From Polaromonas sp. YR568 (lineage in GTDB: Bacteria > Pseudomonadota > Gammaproteobacteria > Burkholderiales > Burkholderiaceae_C), in NCBI GenBank assembly GCA_945878995.1, contig CAMCUN010000005.1:20032-84031 (forward strand): 64,000 nt of DNA, given 5' to 3'. Positions 36,210 to 45,462 of this stretch are shown here, in pieces. The translations under genes were made by a program, and so were the position numbers. The notes below the pieces were generated by a model that worked only from the letters and a program-made list of their open reading frames with translations, did not search any database and had not been told where the DNA came from. Each line of letters begins with the position of its first letter. Position 1 is the first letter of the stretch.

Positions 36210-38021
36210 ATGTGTGGGCTCTTCGGTATTATTTCCAAGCAGTCGGTAAATAAGGATGATCTCCGTGTCCTGGTGCAGCACGCCCAGCAGCGCGGCCGTG
36301 ACTCCAGCGGCCTGATCACCTACGTCGACTCCGGCTACAGCGTCTTTCGGGCCGACTACCCCATCTCCCGTTTGCTTGCGGAAGTGCCCACGGCCCAGGC
36401 CAACATCGTCATGGGCCACAGCCGGCTCATCACCAACGGCCTTGGCGACAACCAGCCCGTGGTGCGCGACGGGGTGGCCGTGCTGCACAACGGCATCGTG
36501 GTAAATGACGAGGCCATCTGGGGCAGCCTGTCCAAGACCCGGCAATTGCAGATCGACAGCGAGGTGATCGCCGCCATCGCAGCCGATCACCTCGATCAGG
36601 GCGGCGCTGTGAGCGAGGTGGCGGCCAAGGTGTTGGCCGCCTGTCGCGGTGTGGTGGCGTGTGCGCTGCTGTTGCCGCGACTGGGCAAGCTGTGCCTGTT
36701 TTCCAATAACGGGAGTCTTTACGTCGGAAAGAAGCAAGGCAACACTTGCTTCGCGTCCGAGCGATACGCTCTGAGTCAGATCGGTTGCGAGGACATCGAG
36801 CAGGTCAGGGACGCCGTGTGGGTGGACATTCCGCCCTCGCAGGCCCCAATGCCGTTCTCCGACCACCATGCGCGCGCCACCAACCTCATTCCTACCCTGG
36901 GCCTGTCAACGCAAGAGGAGCAAGTGCTCACCTTCCGCAAGCATGAACTTCGCCGCTGCACCCGCTGCGTGCTCACCGAGACCATGCCCTTCATCCGCTT
37001 TGACGCGCAAGGCGTGTGTAATTACTGCCACGCCTACAAGCCGCGCAACCGCCCGCGGCCCAAGGAGGAGTTGTTCAAGCTGGTCGAATCCTACCGCCGC
37101 ACGCAAGGCCCGGAGTGTGTGGTGCCGTTTTCCGGTGGCCGCGACAGTTGCTTTGGCCTGCATCTGGTCGTCAAAGAACTCAAGATGCGCCCCATCACCT
37201 ACACCTACGACTGGGGCATGGTGACCGACCTGGGGCGACGCAACATCAGCCGCATGTCGGCCGAGCTGGGCGTGGAAAACATCATCGTCGCCGACGACAT
37301 CGCCAAGAAACGCCATCACATTGCGCTCAATCTCAAGGCCTGGCTCAAGTCGCCGCACCTGGGCATGATCAGCATCCTGACGGCGGGCGACAAGCACTTC
37401 TTCAGGCATGTGGAGACCATCAAGCAGCAGACCGGCTTGAGCCTGAACCTTTGGGGCATCAACCCGCTGGAGGTGACCCATTTCAAGGCTGGCTTCCTGG
37501 GCGTGCCGCCCGACTTTGAAGAAGAACGCGTTTACGCCCACGGCGCCATGAAGCAGCTGCGCTACCAGCTCCTGCGCTTTAAAGCCATGCTGGCCAGCCC
37601 GGGCTACTTCAACAGCTCCTTATGGGACACCTTGACAGGCGAGTACCACCGCAGCTTCACCCAAAAGAGCGACTACTTCCACATTTTTGATTACTGGCGC
37701 TGGGACGAAAAGCAGATCGACGCCACCCTTGCCCTTTACGACTGGGAAAAAGCCCCGGACACCAGCACCACCTGGCGCATCGGCGACGGCACGGCCGCCT
37801 TCTACAACTACATCTATTACACGGTGGCAGGCTTTACCGAGCACGACACCTTCCGCAGCAACCAGGTGCGCGAGGGCGACCTCACGCGCGAAGAGGCCCT
37901 GGCCATGGTCGAGGACGAGAACCAGCCTCGCTACCCCAACATCAAGTGGTACCTCGATGCCCTGGGCATGGACTTCAAGGAAGTCATCTCGGTGGTCAAC
38001 CGCATTCCCGCCCTGTACTGA
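36210..38021 (+). CDS. Fused class II glutaminase - WbpG-type N-acetyl sugar amidotransferase
   Basis: A 603-residue protein with two parts. Residues 1 to about 235 are an Ntn class II glutaminase: MCGLFGII with Cys2, GHSRLITNG, LHNGIVVND and IDSEVIAAI. From about 247 on it matches the WbpG/PseA/LegG-like PP-loop amidotransferases: a zinc-type CTRC...CNYC (C250, C253, C270, C273), then the ATP motif PFSGGRDS (about 306-313), and a conserved tail NRIPALY. WbpG normally takes ammonia from separate HisH/HisF-like proteins; here the glutaminase is built in. The predicted job is conversion of an acetamido group to acetamidino on a diacetamido uronic acid. GC content rises from this gene onward. 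Confidence 0.85.
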   Translation: MCGLFGIISKQSVNKDDLRVLVQHAQQRGRDSSGLITYVDSGYSVFRADYPISRLLAEVPTAQANIVMGHSRLITNGLGDNQPVVRDGVAVLHNGIVVNDEAIWGSLSKTRQLQIDSEVIAAIAADHLDQGGAVSEVAAKVLAACRGVVACALLLPRLGKLCLFSNNGSLYVGKKQGNTCFASERYALSQIGCEDIEQVRDAVWVDIPPSQAPMPFSDHHARATNLIPTLGLSTQEEQVLTFRKHELRRCTRCVLTETMPFIRFDAQGVCNYCHAYKPRNRPRPKEELFKLVESYRRTQGPECVVPFSGGRDSCFGLHLVVKELKMRPITYTYDWGMVTDLGRRNISRMSAELGVENIIVADDIAKKRHHIALNLKAWLKSPHLGMISILTAGDKHFFRHVETIKQQTGLSLNLWGINPLEVTHFKAGFLGVPPDFEEERVYAHGAMKQLRYQLLRFKAMLASPGYFNSSLWDTLTGEYHRSFTQKSDYFHIFDYWRWDEKQIDATLALYDWEKAPDTSTTWRIGDGTAAFYNYIYYTVAGFTEHDTFRSNQVREGDLTREEALAMVEDENQPRYPNIKWYLDALGMDFKEVISVVNRIPALY

Positions 38022-39274
38022 TGGCGCAGCCCATGCCTTGCATTTGGTACATCTCCAAGTACGTCTCGCCGCCAGCTCAGGCCAGCTCGGGCGGGCGGGG
38101 CTATATGCTGATGCGGGAGTTCGCAGGCATGGGGTATGAGTGCGTCATCATCACTTCAGACTCCAACCGGCTGGCGCAAGTGCCCCGGCTTGACCAGGCG
38201 GTGTGGCTGCAGCAGCTCGATGGCATGACGGTGTGCTGGCTCAGGACTCTGAAATACGAGGTCGCAAAGTCCGCCCGCCGCATCCTGAGCTGGCTGGACT
38301 TTGAATACCGCTTGCTGCGTCTGCCCAAGAAGACCTTGCCCCGGCCCGACGTGGTGGTGGTCTCCAGCTTGTCGCTGCTGACCATCCTCAACGGGTTTTT
38401 GCTGCGCTGGCGTTACAAGTGCCGCTTGGTGCTTGAAATTCGCGATATCTGGCCGCTGACCATCACCGAGGAGGGCGGCTTCAGCCCAGGCAACCCCTTG
38501 GTGCTGAGTCTGGGGTGGATAGAGCGCCTGGGCTATCGCTTGGCCGATGCTGTTGTGGGCACCATGCCCAACCTGGGAGTGCATGTGGCGAAGGTTCTAG
38601 GTCGACCGCGCCAGACGCATTGCATTCCCATGGGCGTCGATGATGATGCACTGCAAGCCGCTGAGTCCGTGCCCGAGGACTACATCCAGGCGCACCTGCC
38701 CCAAGGCAAGTTTCTGATTGCACATGCGGGCACCATTGGCATCACCAATGCGCTGGACACATTTTTGGAGTCTGCGCAGGCCCTGCAGGGCGATGATCGG
38801 CTGCACTTTCTGGTCGTCGGTGACGGGGATCTGCGTCCGTTCTATCAAAAAAAATACGGCCACCTGCCCAACCTCAGCTTTGCGCCGCGCGTGAAGAAGT
38901 CCATGGTTCAGTCTGTGCTCTCGCGCTGCGACCTGCTGTACTTTTCCGTGCACCCCTCCAAGGTCTGGCGCTACGGCCAGTCGCTCAACAAGGTCATTGA
39001 CTACATGCTGGCGGGCAAGCCCGTGCTGGCTTCGTACACGGGCTATCCGTCCATGATCAACGAAGCCGACTGCGGCAGCTATGTGCCCGCTGGCAGTGTT
39101 GGGGCGCTGCAGCTCGAAATCCTGCGCTACGCCAACATGGACCCGCAGGAGCGCGCGCGCATGGGCGAACGTGGGCGCCAGTGGGTGCTGGCGAACCGGC
39201 GCTATCCTGTGCTGGCACGGCAGTACCTGGAGATCCTGTTTCCGACCCAGCCGGTTTCAGGGGCGCTTGCGTGA
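38021..39274 (+). CDS. Glycosyltransferase family 4 protein (WbuB-like)
   Basis: A 417-residue GT-B enzyme. PMPCIWYISKYVSPP and GRGYMLMREFAGMGYE open the protein, LVLEIRDIWPLTITEEGGF is typical of WbuB-like transferases, and the donor half shows YGQSLNKVIDYMLAGKPVLASY. The ATG at 38021 overlaps the stop of the amidotransferase fusion (TGATG); an ATG at 38033 is an alternative. Immediately followed by the initiating phosphosugar transferase with a GTGA overlap, so it probably adds the second sugar; that is inference. Confidence 0.88.
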   Translation: MAQPMPCIWYISKYVSPPAQASSGGRGYMLMREFAGMGYECVIITSDSNRLAQVPRLDQAVWLQQLDGMTVCWLRTLKYEVAKSARRILSWLDFEYRLLRLPKKTLPRPDVVVVSSLSLLTILNGFLLRWRYKCRLVLEIRDIWPLTITEEGGFSPGNPLVLSLGWIERLGYRLADAVVGTMPNLGVHVAKVLGRPRQTHCIPMGVDDDALQAAESVPEDYIQAHLPQGKFLIAHAGTIGITNALDTFLESAQALQGDDRLHFLVVGDGDLRPFYQKKYGHLPNLSFAPRVKKSMVQSVLSRCDLLYFSVHPSKVWRYGQSLNKVIDYMLAGKPVLASYTGYPSMINEADCGSYVPAGSVGALQLEILRYANMDPQERARMGERGRQWVLANRRYPVLARQYLEILFPTQPVSGALA

Positions 39275-39864
39275 TCAAGCGTGGCTTCGATGTGGTCGCA
39301 GCCGCTGCGCTGCTGCTGTGCCTGAGCCTGCCCTTGGCCTTGCTGGCGCTGCTCATTCGCGTCAAGCTGGGCTCGCCTGTCCTCTTTCGCCAGCAGCGGC
39401 CCGGCTTGCACGGCCAGCCTTTTCTCATGGTCAAGTTCCGCACAATGACCGATGCCTGCGGCCCAGATGGGGCTTTGCTGCCGGACGCTCAGCGCATGAC
39501 CGCCCTGGGTCGTTGGTTGCGCGCCACCAGCCTGGACGAGTTACCCGAACTGTGGAATGTACTCAAGGGAGAGATGAGCCTGGTCGGACCACGGCCCTTG
39601 CTCGTGGAGTACCTGACGCTTTACACGGCCGAGCAGGCGCGGCGCCATGAAGTCAGGCCGGGCATCACGGGCTGGGCGCAAGTCAATGGCCGCAACGCCA
39701 TCGACTGGACCCAGCGCTTCAAGCTCGATGTCTGGTATGTGGACCATCAAACCCTTTGGTTGGACTTGCGCATCCTGTGGCTGACGCTGCGCAAGGTGTG
39801 GCGGCGCGAGGGCATCAGCGCCGCGGGGGAGGCCACCGTGGCCAGGTTCAAGGGGAACCCATGA
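39271..39864 (+). CDS. pglC: Undecaprenyl-phosphate phosphosugar transferase (PglC-like)
   Basis: A 197-residue small monotopic phosphoglycosyltransferase. An N-terminal hydrophobic re-entrant helix ([20 protein letters not shown]) precedes [19 protein letters not shown], the catalytic Asp-Glu pair in [11 protein letters not shown], and VGPRPLL and [14 protein letters not shown]. It transfers a phospho-sugar from its UDP donor to undecaprenyl phosphate to start glycan assembly. The short PglC-type form and the adjacent PglD/E/F genes suggest UDP-diacetamido-bacillosamine as donor. GTG start overlapping the previous stop. Confidence 0.9.
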   Translation: MIKRGFDVVAAAALLLCLSLPLALLALLIRVKLGSPVLFRQQRPGLHGQPFLMVKFRTMTDACGPDGALLPDAQRMTALGRWLRATSLDELPELWNVLKGEMSLVGPRPLLVEYLTLYTAEQARRHEVRPGITGWAQVNGRNAIDWTQRFKLDVWYVDHQTLWLDLRILWLTLRKVWRREGISAAGEATVARFKGNP

Positions 39865-40508
39865 TGCGCAAGCTGGCACTGCTGGGGGCAGGCGGGCACG
39901 GCAAGGTCGTGGCCGATTCGGCGCTGTGCGCCGGATGGCAGGAAGTGGTCTTCTACGACGACGCCTGGCCAGGGGTTCAGTCATGTGGACCTTGGCCAGT
40001 CGCCGGAAATTCCGAAAAACTGCGCCTGGACATTGCAGGTTTCGACGGTGTCGTGGTGACGATAGGCAACAACGCCGTTCGGCTGGACAAACAGCGCTGG
40101 TTGCAGCAAGGGGGCGCTGCGCTGGTCAGCGTGGTCCATCCGGCCGCATGCATCAGCCGCTACGCCTCCATTGGCCCCGGCTCCGTGATCATGGCCGGTG
40201 CGGTACTCAACATCGATGTCAAGCTGGGACAGGCCTGCATCATCAACACGGGCGCGACCGTGGACCACGACTGCCAGCTGGCCGATGGCGTGCATGTCTC
40301 GCCAGGCGCTCATTTGTCGGGCGAGGTGCAGGTCGGGCAAGCCAGCTGGATCGGTGTCGGCGCGGTAGTGCGCCAGGGTTTGAGCATTGGCCGATCTGTC
40401 ACGGTGGGCGCTGGCGCGGTGGTGGTCAAACCCATTTCAGATGCCATGACGGTGGTCGGTAATCCGGCCCGCGTTCTCCTTCGCCACGACCCTTTAGGCG
40501 CCCTCTGA
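39861..40508 (+). CDS. pglD: UDP-4-amino-sugar N-acetyltransferase (PglD-like)
   Basis: A 215-residue acetyltransferase. It has an N-terminal nucleotide-sugar-binding domain (LALLGAGGHGKVVADSA) and a C-terminal left-handed beta-helix. The NTGATVDHDCQL motif contains the His thought to be the catalytic base in PglD. It would acetylate the 4-amino group made by the adjacent aminotransferase. The ATG at 39861 overlaps the pglC stop by 4 nt, and AGGGGA lies upstream. Confidence 0.9.
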   Translation: MMRKLALLGAGGHGKVVADSALCAGWQEVVFYDDAWPGVQSCGPWPVAGNSEKLRLDIAGFDGVVVTIGNNAVRLDKQRWLQQGGAALVSVVHPAACISRYASIGPGSVIMAGAVLNIDVKLGQACIINTGATVDHDCQLADGVHVSPGAHLSGEVQVGQASWIGVGAVVRQGLSIGRSVTVGAGAVVVKPISDAMTVVGNPARVLLRHDPLGAL

Positions 40509-40527
40509 GTCCATTGACAATCTCCCC

Positions 40528-41703
40528 ATGCTCAACACCGCATTCCCCCCCTGGCCCAGCTTCACCCCCGAAGAAGCTGACGCCGTGCACCGTGTCGTCT
40601 TGTCCAACAAGGTCAATTACTGGACGGGTACCGAATGCCGCGAATTCGAAAAGGAATTTGCTCAGTGGTGCGGCTCCAACCACGCAGTGGCCCTGTCCAA
40701 CGGCACGCTCGCGCTGGATGTGGCGCTCAAGGCCCTCGGCATAGGTCCGGGTGACGAGGTGGTGGTCACGCCACGCACCTTTATCGCCAGCGTCTCCTGC
40801 GTGGTGAACGCCGGTGCCACGCCGGTGTTTGCCGACATCGAGCCCGACAGCGGCAACATCTCGGCCCGCACCATCGCCCAGGCGCTCACTCCACGCACCA
40901 AGGCGGTCATTTGCGTGCATCTGGCCGGCTGGCCTTGCGACATGGACCCCATCATGGAATTGGCCGCTCAGCACGGCCTGAAGGTGATCGAAGACTGCGC
41001 TCAAGCCCATGGCGCGCGCTACAAGGGCCGCAGTGTGGGCAGCATAGGCCACGTGGGCGCCTGGAGCTTTTGCCAAGACAAGATCATCACCACCGGCGGC
41101 GAAGGCGGCATGGTCACCACCGACGACGAAGGCCTCTGGCGCGCCATGTGGGCCTACAAGGACCACGGTAAAAGCTATGAGGCGGTGTATGAACGTCAGC
41201 ATCCGCCGGGTTTTCGCTGGCTGCACGAAAGCATTGGCACCAATTGGCGGATGCTGGAGATGCAAGCTGCCGTAGGCCGCATACAGCTGCGCCGGCTGGC
41301 TGCTTGGACCGCAAGCCGCAGCACGAATGCTCAGGCCATCTTGGATGTCTGCCGAAAGCAGCCCGCGCTCTATGTACCTGAAGTTCCTGCGCAAAGCGAG
41401 CATGCCTTCTACAAGTGCTACGTCTATGTGCAGCCAAAGCGCCTGGCCAGTGGATGGAGCCGAGACCGTGTCATCGAAGCCATCACCGCCCGGGGCGTGC
41501 CCTCCTACCAGGGTTCTTGTTCAGAGGTCTACCTTGAAAAGGCGTTTGACGCCACAGGCTGGCGGCCCAATGAGCGCCTGCCTCATGCAAAGCAACTGGG
41601 TGAGACCAGCTTGATGTTCCTGGTTCACCCGACTTTGACTGCGCAGGAGATCAGCCTGACCTGCCTGGCGATTTCCGAGGTGTTGGCACAGGCCACACTG
41701 TAA
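40528..41703 (+). CDS. pglE: UDP-4-keto-sugar aminotransferase (PglE-like, DegT family)
   Basis: A 391-residue DegT/DnrJ/EryC1 aminotransferase. NKVNYWTGTECREFEKEFA, LSNGTLALDVALKALGIGPGDEV, VIEDCAQAHGA and the PLP lysine in SFCQDKIITTGGEGG are present. It should aminate the 4-keto sugar produced by the PglF-like dehydratase. It follows pglD after 19 nt and precedes pglF by 30 nt. This is a second, distinct sugar aminotransferase from wbpE in the same locus. Confidence 0.9.
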   Translation: MLNTAFPPWPSFTPEEADAVHRVVLSNKVNYWTGTECREFEKEFAQWCGSNHAVALSNGTLALDVALKALGIGPGDEVVVTPRTFIASVSCVVNAGATPVFADIEPDSGNISARTIAQALTPRTKAVICVHLAGWPCDMDPIMELAAQHGLKVIEDCAQAHGARYKGRSVGSIGHVGAWSFCQDKIITTGGEGGMVTTDDEGLWRAMWAYKDHGKSYEAVYERQHPPGFRWLHESIGTNWRMLEMQAAVGRIQLRRLAAWTASRSTNAQAILDVCRKQPALYVPEVPAQSEHAFYKCYVYVQPKRLASGWSRDRVIEAITARGVPSYQGSCSEVYLEKAFDATGWRPNERLPHAKQLGETSLMFLVHPTLTAQEISLTCLAISEVLAQATL

Positions 41704-41733
41704 ATGCAATGTTTGCTTCCTTGCGGCTAGACC

Positions 41734-43677
41734 ATGACACCGCTTGAACTGGCCGCGCCTATGCTGGCCCTACCGCGAGCTGCCAAGCGCATCACCGCGC
41801 TGCTCACCGACTTGGGCCTGTGTGTTTTCTCGGTATGGCTGGCTTATTACCTGCGCCTGGGGGAGTTTGTTTCGTTGTCCGGCAATGCCTTGTGGGCCGT
41901 CGGCGGCTCGGTGGTGCTGGCCTTGCCGATTTTTGTGGTGTCCGGTTTGTACCGGGCGATCTTTCGCTACAGCGGCTGGCCTGCCGTGGTCACGGTGGCG
42001 CGTGCTGTGGGTATTTATGGTCTGCTTTATGCGTCGATTTTTACAGCCATCGGCATCAACGATGTGCCACGCACCGTCGGCCTCATTCAGCCTATCTTGT
42101 TGTTGCTTTTTGTGGGTGCCTCCCGGGTGCTGGTCCGGGTCTGGCTGGGTGATCGCTACCGCAGCATCATCAAACAGGCCGCACGTCCCAAGGTCTTGAT
42201 TTACGGGGCGGGCAGCGCAGGCAGGCACCTGGCAAGCGCCTTGGCAAACAGCCCTGAAATGCAAGTGCTGGGGTTTCTTGACGACGCCCCTCGTTTGCAA
42301 AACGAGGTGCTCAATGGCTTGCGCATTTACAACCCCGCCGATCTGGCTGCATTGGTGCCTGCCTTAAACGTGAGCAACGTGTTGCTGGCCGTGCCGAGCG
42401 CCAGTCGCAAGCGCCGCAATGAGATCCTGGCCCATATTCGAAGTGCTCATGTGTCGGTTCGCACTCTGCCCAGCCTCAGCGATATTGCACAGGGCAGGGT
42501 GAGTGTGTCAGACCTGCGTGAACTCGATATAGACGATCTGCTCGGGCGCGAGCCCGTTTCGCCCGATATGGGTTTGCTGACCAAGAACATCAAGGGCAAA
42601 GTGGTGCTGGTGACGGGCGCCGGTGGCTCAATCGGCGGCGAGTTGTGTCGCCAGATTCTGGAGGCCGCACCCTCCCGGTTGCTGCTGGTCGAGCAAAGCG
42701 AGTTCGCGCTTTATGCGATACAACAGGAGCTCGAGCAAAAGCTTCAGGGCACTGCGCATTTGTTGGTGCCGCTGTTGGCTTCGGTGCAAGACCTGGACCG
42801 GATGATGCAGATCATGTCGGTCTGGCGACCGCAGACTATTTACCACGCAGCGGCCTATAAACATGTGCCGCTGGTTGAGCACAATCCAGCCGAGGGCTTA
42901 CGCAACAACGTGTTCGGTACCCTTCACACCGCGCAGGCTGCAGTTGCTTGTGGTGTGTCGGACTTTGTGCTCATCAGCACTGATAAAGCAGTGCGGCCGA
43001 CCAATGTGATGGGAGCGAGCAAGCGCCTTGCTGAGATGGTGCTTCAGGCCCTGGCCGCGGAGCAAGCATCTCCGAGCGTCACTCAGTTCACCATGGTGCG
43101 CTTTGGCAATGTGCTGGGCTCGTCGGGATCGGTGGTGCCCAAGTTTCGTCAGCAATTGCGCGACGGTGGGCCTATCACCTTGACGCACCCGGAGATCACC
43201 CGCTACTTTATGACCATTCCTGAAGCCGCCCAGCTTGTCATTCAGTCCGGAGCCTTGGCCCGGGGCGGCGATGTGTTTGTGCTGGACATGGGTGAGCCGG
43301 TTCGCATCATGGACCTGGCCAAGCGCATGGTGGAGTTGTCTGGCCTGAGCGTGAGGGACGAAGTCGATTCTGAGGGTGACATCGATATTCAGATCACCGG
43401 TCTGAGGCCTGGGGAAAAGCTGTTCGAGGAGTTGCTGATTGGTGACAACCCCGAGCCCACTTCGCACCCTCGGATCATGCGTGCCCGTGAAGCCTTCATA
43501 CCCTGGGATCAGATTATCGCTGAACTGGGCAAGCTCGACCAATCACTGAAAGCCAACGACATCGACCAAGTTCGTCAGCAACTCCAGCAATTGGTCAGCG
43601 GTTACAAGCCCAGCGATGGGATTGCCGATTGGGTCTATTTGGAGCAGTTGCCTCACAAAAACGAATCATGGTCATAG
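41734..43677 (+). CDS. pglF: Membrane UDP-N-acetylglucosamine 4,6-dehydratase (PglF/WbpM/CapD-like)
   Basis: A 647-residue protein. Four N-terminal membrane segments are followed by a Rossmann-like domain (LIYGAGSAGRHLASAL, about 155-290) and then the extended-SDR dehydratase domain: VVLVTGAGGSIGGELCRQI, YHAAAYKHVPLVE, and STDKAVRPTNVMGASKR, where Met replaces the usual Tyr of YxxxK, as in WbpM and PglF. It converts UDP-GlcNAc to the 4-keto-6-deoxy sugar feeding PglE and PglD. Last gene of the locus; homologs often sit at the end of O-antigen clusters. Confidence 0.93.
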   Translation: MTPLELAAPMLALPRAAKRITALLTDLGLCVFSVWLAYYLRLGEFVSLSGNALWAVGGSVVLALPIFVVSGLYRAIFRYSGWPAVVTVARAVGIYGLLYASIFTAIGINDVPRTVGLIQPILLLLFVGASRVLVRVWLGDRYRSIIKQAARPKVLIYGAGSAGRHLASALANSPEMQVLGFLDDAPRLQNEVLNGLRIYNPADLAALVPALNVSNVLLAVPSASRKRRNEILAHIRSAHVSVRTLPSLSDIAQGRVSVSDLRELDIDDLLGREPVSPDMGLLTKNIKGKVVLVTGAGGSIGGELCRQILEAAPSRLLLVEQSEFALYAIQQELEQKLQGTAHLLVPLLASVQDLDRMMQIMSVWRPQTIYHAAAYKHVPLVEHNPAEGLRNNVFGTLHTAQAAVACGVSDFVLISTDKAVRPTNVMGASKRLAEMVLQALAAEQASPSVTQFTMVRFGNVLGSSGSVVPKFRQQLRDGGPITLTHPEITRYFMTIPEAAQLVIQSGALARGGDVFVLDMGEPVRIMDLAKRMVELSGLSVRDEVDSEGDIDIQITGLRPGEKLFEELLIGDNPEPTSHPRIMRAREAFIPWDQIIAELGKLDQSLKANDIDQVRQQLQQLVSGYKPSDGIADWVYLEQLPHKNESWS

Positions 43678-43718
43678 GCTGCTTCGGCCAAACGCATTTT
43701 CACGCCACGACCGGCTCA

Positions 43719-43736
43719 GGCAGCACCCGTGCTGCC
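43719..43736. terminator. Candidate terminator hairpin after the glycan locus
   Basis: GGCAGCA-CCCG-TGCTGCC is a perfect 7-bp stem with a 4-nt loop in the 76-bp gap between two convergent genes. No T-run is present on either side, so it may need Rho or have another role. Confidence 0.4.
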
Positions 43737-43753
43737 TTGGCCACCTGTCAAGC

Positions 43754-44881
43754 TCAAGCCAATTGAGCCAGCGCCGCCTTGACATGGCTGACCGTGCGGT
43801 CGACGTGGTGCCACTTTTCCAAGCCAAACAGGCCAATGCGGAAGGTTCTGAAGTCGGCGGGCTCGTCGCACTGCAGGGGCACGCCGGCGGCGGTTTGCAG
43901 GCCGGCGGCCAGGAACTTTTTGCTGGACTGGATGTCGGGGTCTGTGGTGTAGCTCACCACCACGCCCGGGGCCTCAAAGCCCGGGGCGGCCACGCTGGGG
44001 TAGCCCGCTTGCACCAGCAACTGGCGCACTTGGCGGCCCAGCTCAATTTGCTCTTGGCGCACTTTGGCAAAGCCATAGGCCTCGGTTTCCAGCATCACCT
44101 CGCGCAGGCGCACCAGGGCGTCGGTGGGCAAGGTCGTGTGGTAAACGTGGCCACCGGCCTCGTAGGTTTCCATGACCTGCAGCCATTTGCGCAAGTCCAT
44201 GGAATACGTGGTGCTTTGGGTCTGCTCAATGGCTTGGCGGGCGTGTTTGCTCATCATCACCATGGCGCAGCAAGGCGAAGAGCTCCAGCCTTTTTGCGGC
44301 GCCGAGATCAGCACGTCCACACCGGTGGCGCGCATGTCCACCCACATGGCGCCCGAGGCCACGCAGTCCAGAACCAGCAAACCGCCGTAGGCGTGCACCG
44401 CGTCGGCCAGGGCGCGCAGGTAGGCGTCGGGCAGCATCATGCCGGCCGAGGTTTCGACGTGGGGGGCAAACACCACGGCGGGCTTGTCGCGGGCGATGGC
44501 GGCAGTGACTTCTTCAATCGGGGCAGGCGCCCAGGCCGCTTGCGAGGCGTCGGCCACGCGCTTGGCTTTGAAGACGGTGTGGCTGCTCGGAATGCGGCCC
44601 ATGTCGAAAATTTGCGTCCAGCGGTAGCTGAACCAGCCATTGCGCACCACCATCACGGCCTTGTCGGCGGCAAACTGCCTGGCGACTGATTCCATGCCAA
44701 AAGTGCCGCTGCCGGGAATCAGGGCCACCGAGTCGGCTTGGTACACCTCTTTGAGCATGCGCGAGATGTCGCGCATCACGCCTTGAAAGCGCTGCGACAT
44801 GTGGTTGAGCGCGCGGTCGGTGTAGACCACTGAAAATTCCAGCAGTCCATCGGGATCGATCAGGGGCAAGAGTCCAGGCAT
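43754..44881 (-). CDS. Class V aminotransferase (alanine-glyoxylate aminotransferase family)
   Basis: A 375-residue PLP enzyme of the AGAT/serine-glyoxylate class. IPGSGTFGMESVARQF, PHVETSAGM, VLDCVASGAMWVDM and the PLP lysine in SAPQKGWSSSPCCA are visible. It transaminates between an amino acid and a 2-oxo acid such as glyoxylate or pyruvate; the exact pair is not clear. The start at 44881 has AAAAAAGGAGA upstream. Transcribed alone, toward the glycan locus. Confidence 0.9.
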   Translation of the reverse strand: MPGLLPLIDPDGLLEFSVVYTDRALNHMSQRFQGVMRDISRMLKEVYQADSVALIPGSGTFGMESVARQFAADKAVMVVRNGWFSYRWTQIFDMGRIPSSHTVFKAKRVADASQAAWAPAPIEEVTAAIARDKPAVVFAPHVETSAGMMLPDAYLRALADAVHAYGGLLVLDCVASGAMWVDMRATGVDVLISAPQKGWSSSPCCAMVMMSKHARQAIEQTQSTTYSMDLRKWLQVMETYEAGGHVYHTTLPTDALVRLREVMLETEAYGFAKVRQEQIELGRQVRQLLVQAGYPSVAAPGFEAPGVVVSYTTDPDIQSSKKFLAAGLQTAAGVPLQCDEPADFRTFRIGLFGLEKWHHVDRTVSHVKAALAQLA

Positions 44882-44984
44882 GCAAATCTCCTTTTTTACA
44901 AATTTATTGGGGCAAAGCTTAGCTCAAGCGGGACCTGGACTTTTTGCGACACTCACTTACTTGATTGTTTTTTAAGGAGTTCTC

Positions 44985-45458
44985 TTGTCCGATGTGCATT
45001 CCAGCCTGGTCAAGCACCTGGTCCATGAGGCGCTGAAAGCGCGCGTGGGCCTGCTGTTGGGCCAAACTTCATTTCCAGAACTGCTGGCCGTGCAAGACCG
45101 AGTCAGCAGCACTTTGGCCCGATTGGCAGAGCACAAAAAAGCCCCGTCCTATGGCCCGGCTGTGCAAGCCCAGGCGCTGATGCAGGCCCTGGAGCTCGAT
45201 CCGAGTTACTACGTTGACAGCGAGCTTGAATTTGTGGTGCTTGAAGGCTTGTGCAGCGCCGGTCTGGTGCTGGCCGAGGTGGTGAATGGCCACGAGCACG
45301 ACAGCCGCGCGCGGTGGACGGCCGAGGTGGTGCCTGCTCTCGACCGGGTAGATGATTTTGTGGTCAGCGTGTTTGATGGCCGCTGGGTGCTGGGCGCGGA
45401 GCGCTTGACTTTGAGCCAGTGGATGCGCCAGCCTGCGGCCGCGCAGCGGCTGGGCTGA
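44985..45458 (+). CDS. Hypothetical protein
   Basis: A 157-residue, soluble, probably alpha-helical protein with no signal peptide or membrane segment and no family I recognise. It uses a TTG start (translated MSDVHSSLVKHLVHEAL) supported by AAGGAG 5 nt upstream. The middle contains DPSYYVDSELEFVVLEGLC and VVNGHEHDSRARW. The stop is 4 nt before a cysteine hydrolase start, so the two are probably co-expressed and the protein may relate to that reaction. Confidence 0.75.
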   Translation: MSDVHSSLVKHLVHEALKARVGLLLGQTSFPELLAVQDRVSSTLARLAEHKKAPSYGPAVQAQALMQALELDPSYYVDSELEFVVLEGLCSAGLVLAEVVNGHEHDSRARWTAEVVPALDRVDDFVVSVFDGRWVLGAERLTLSQWMRQPAAAQRLG

Positions 45459-45462
45459 AGTC

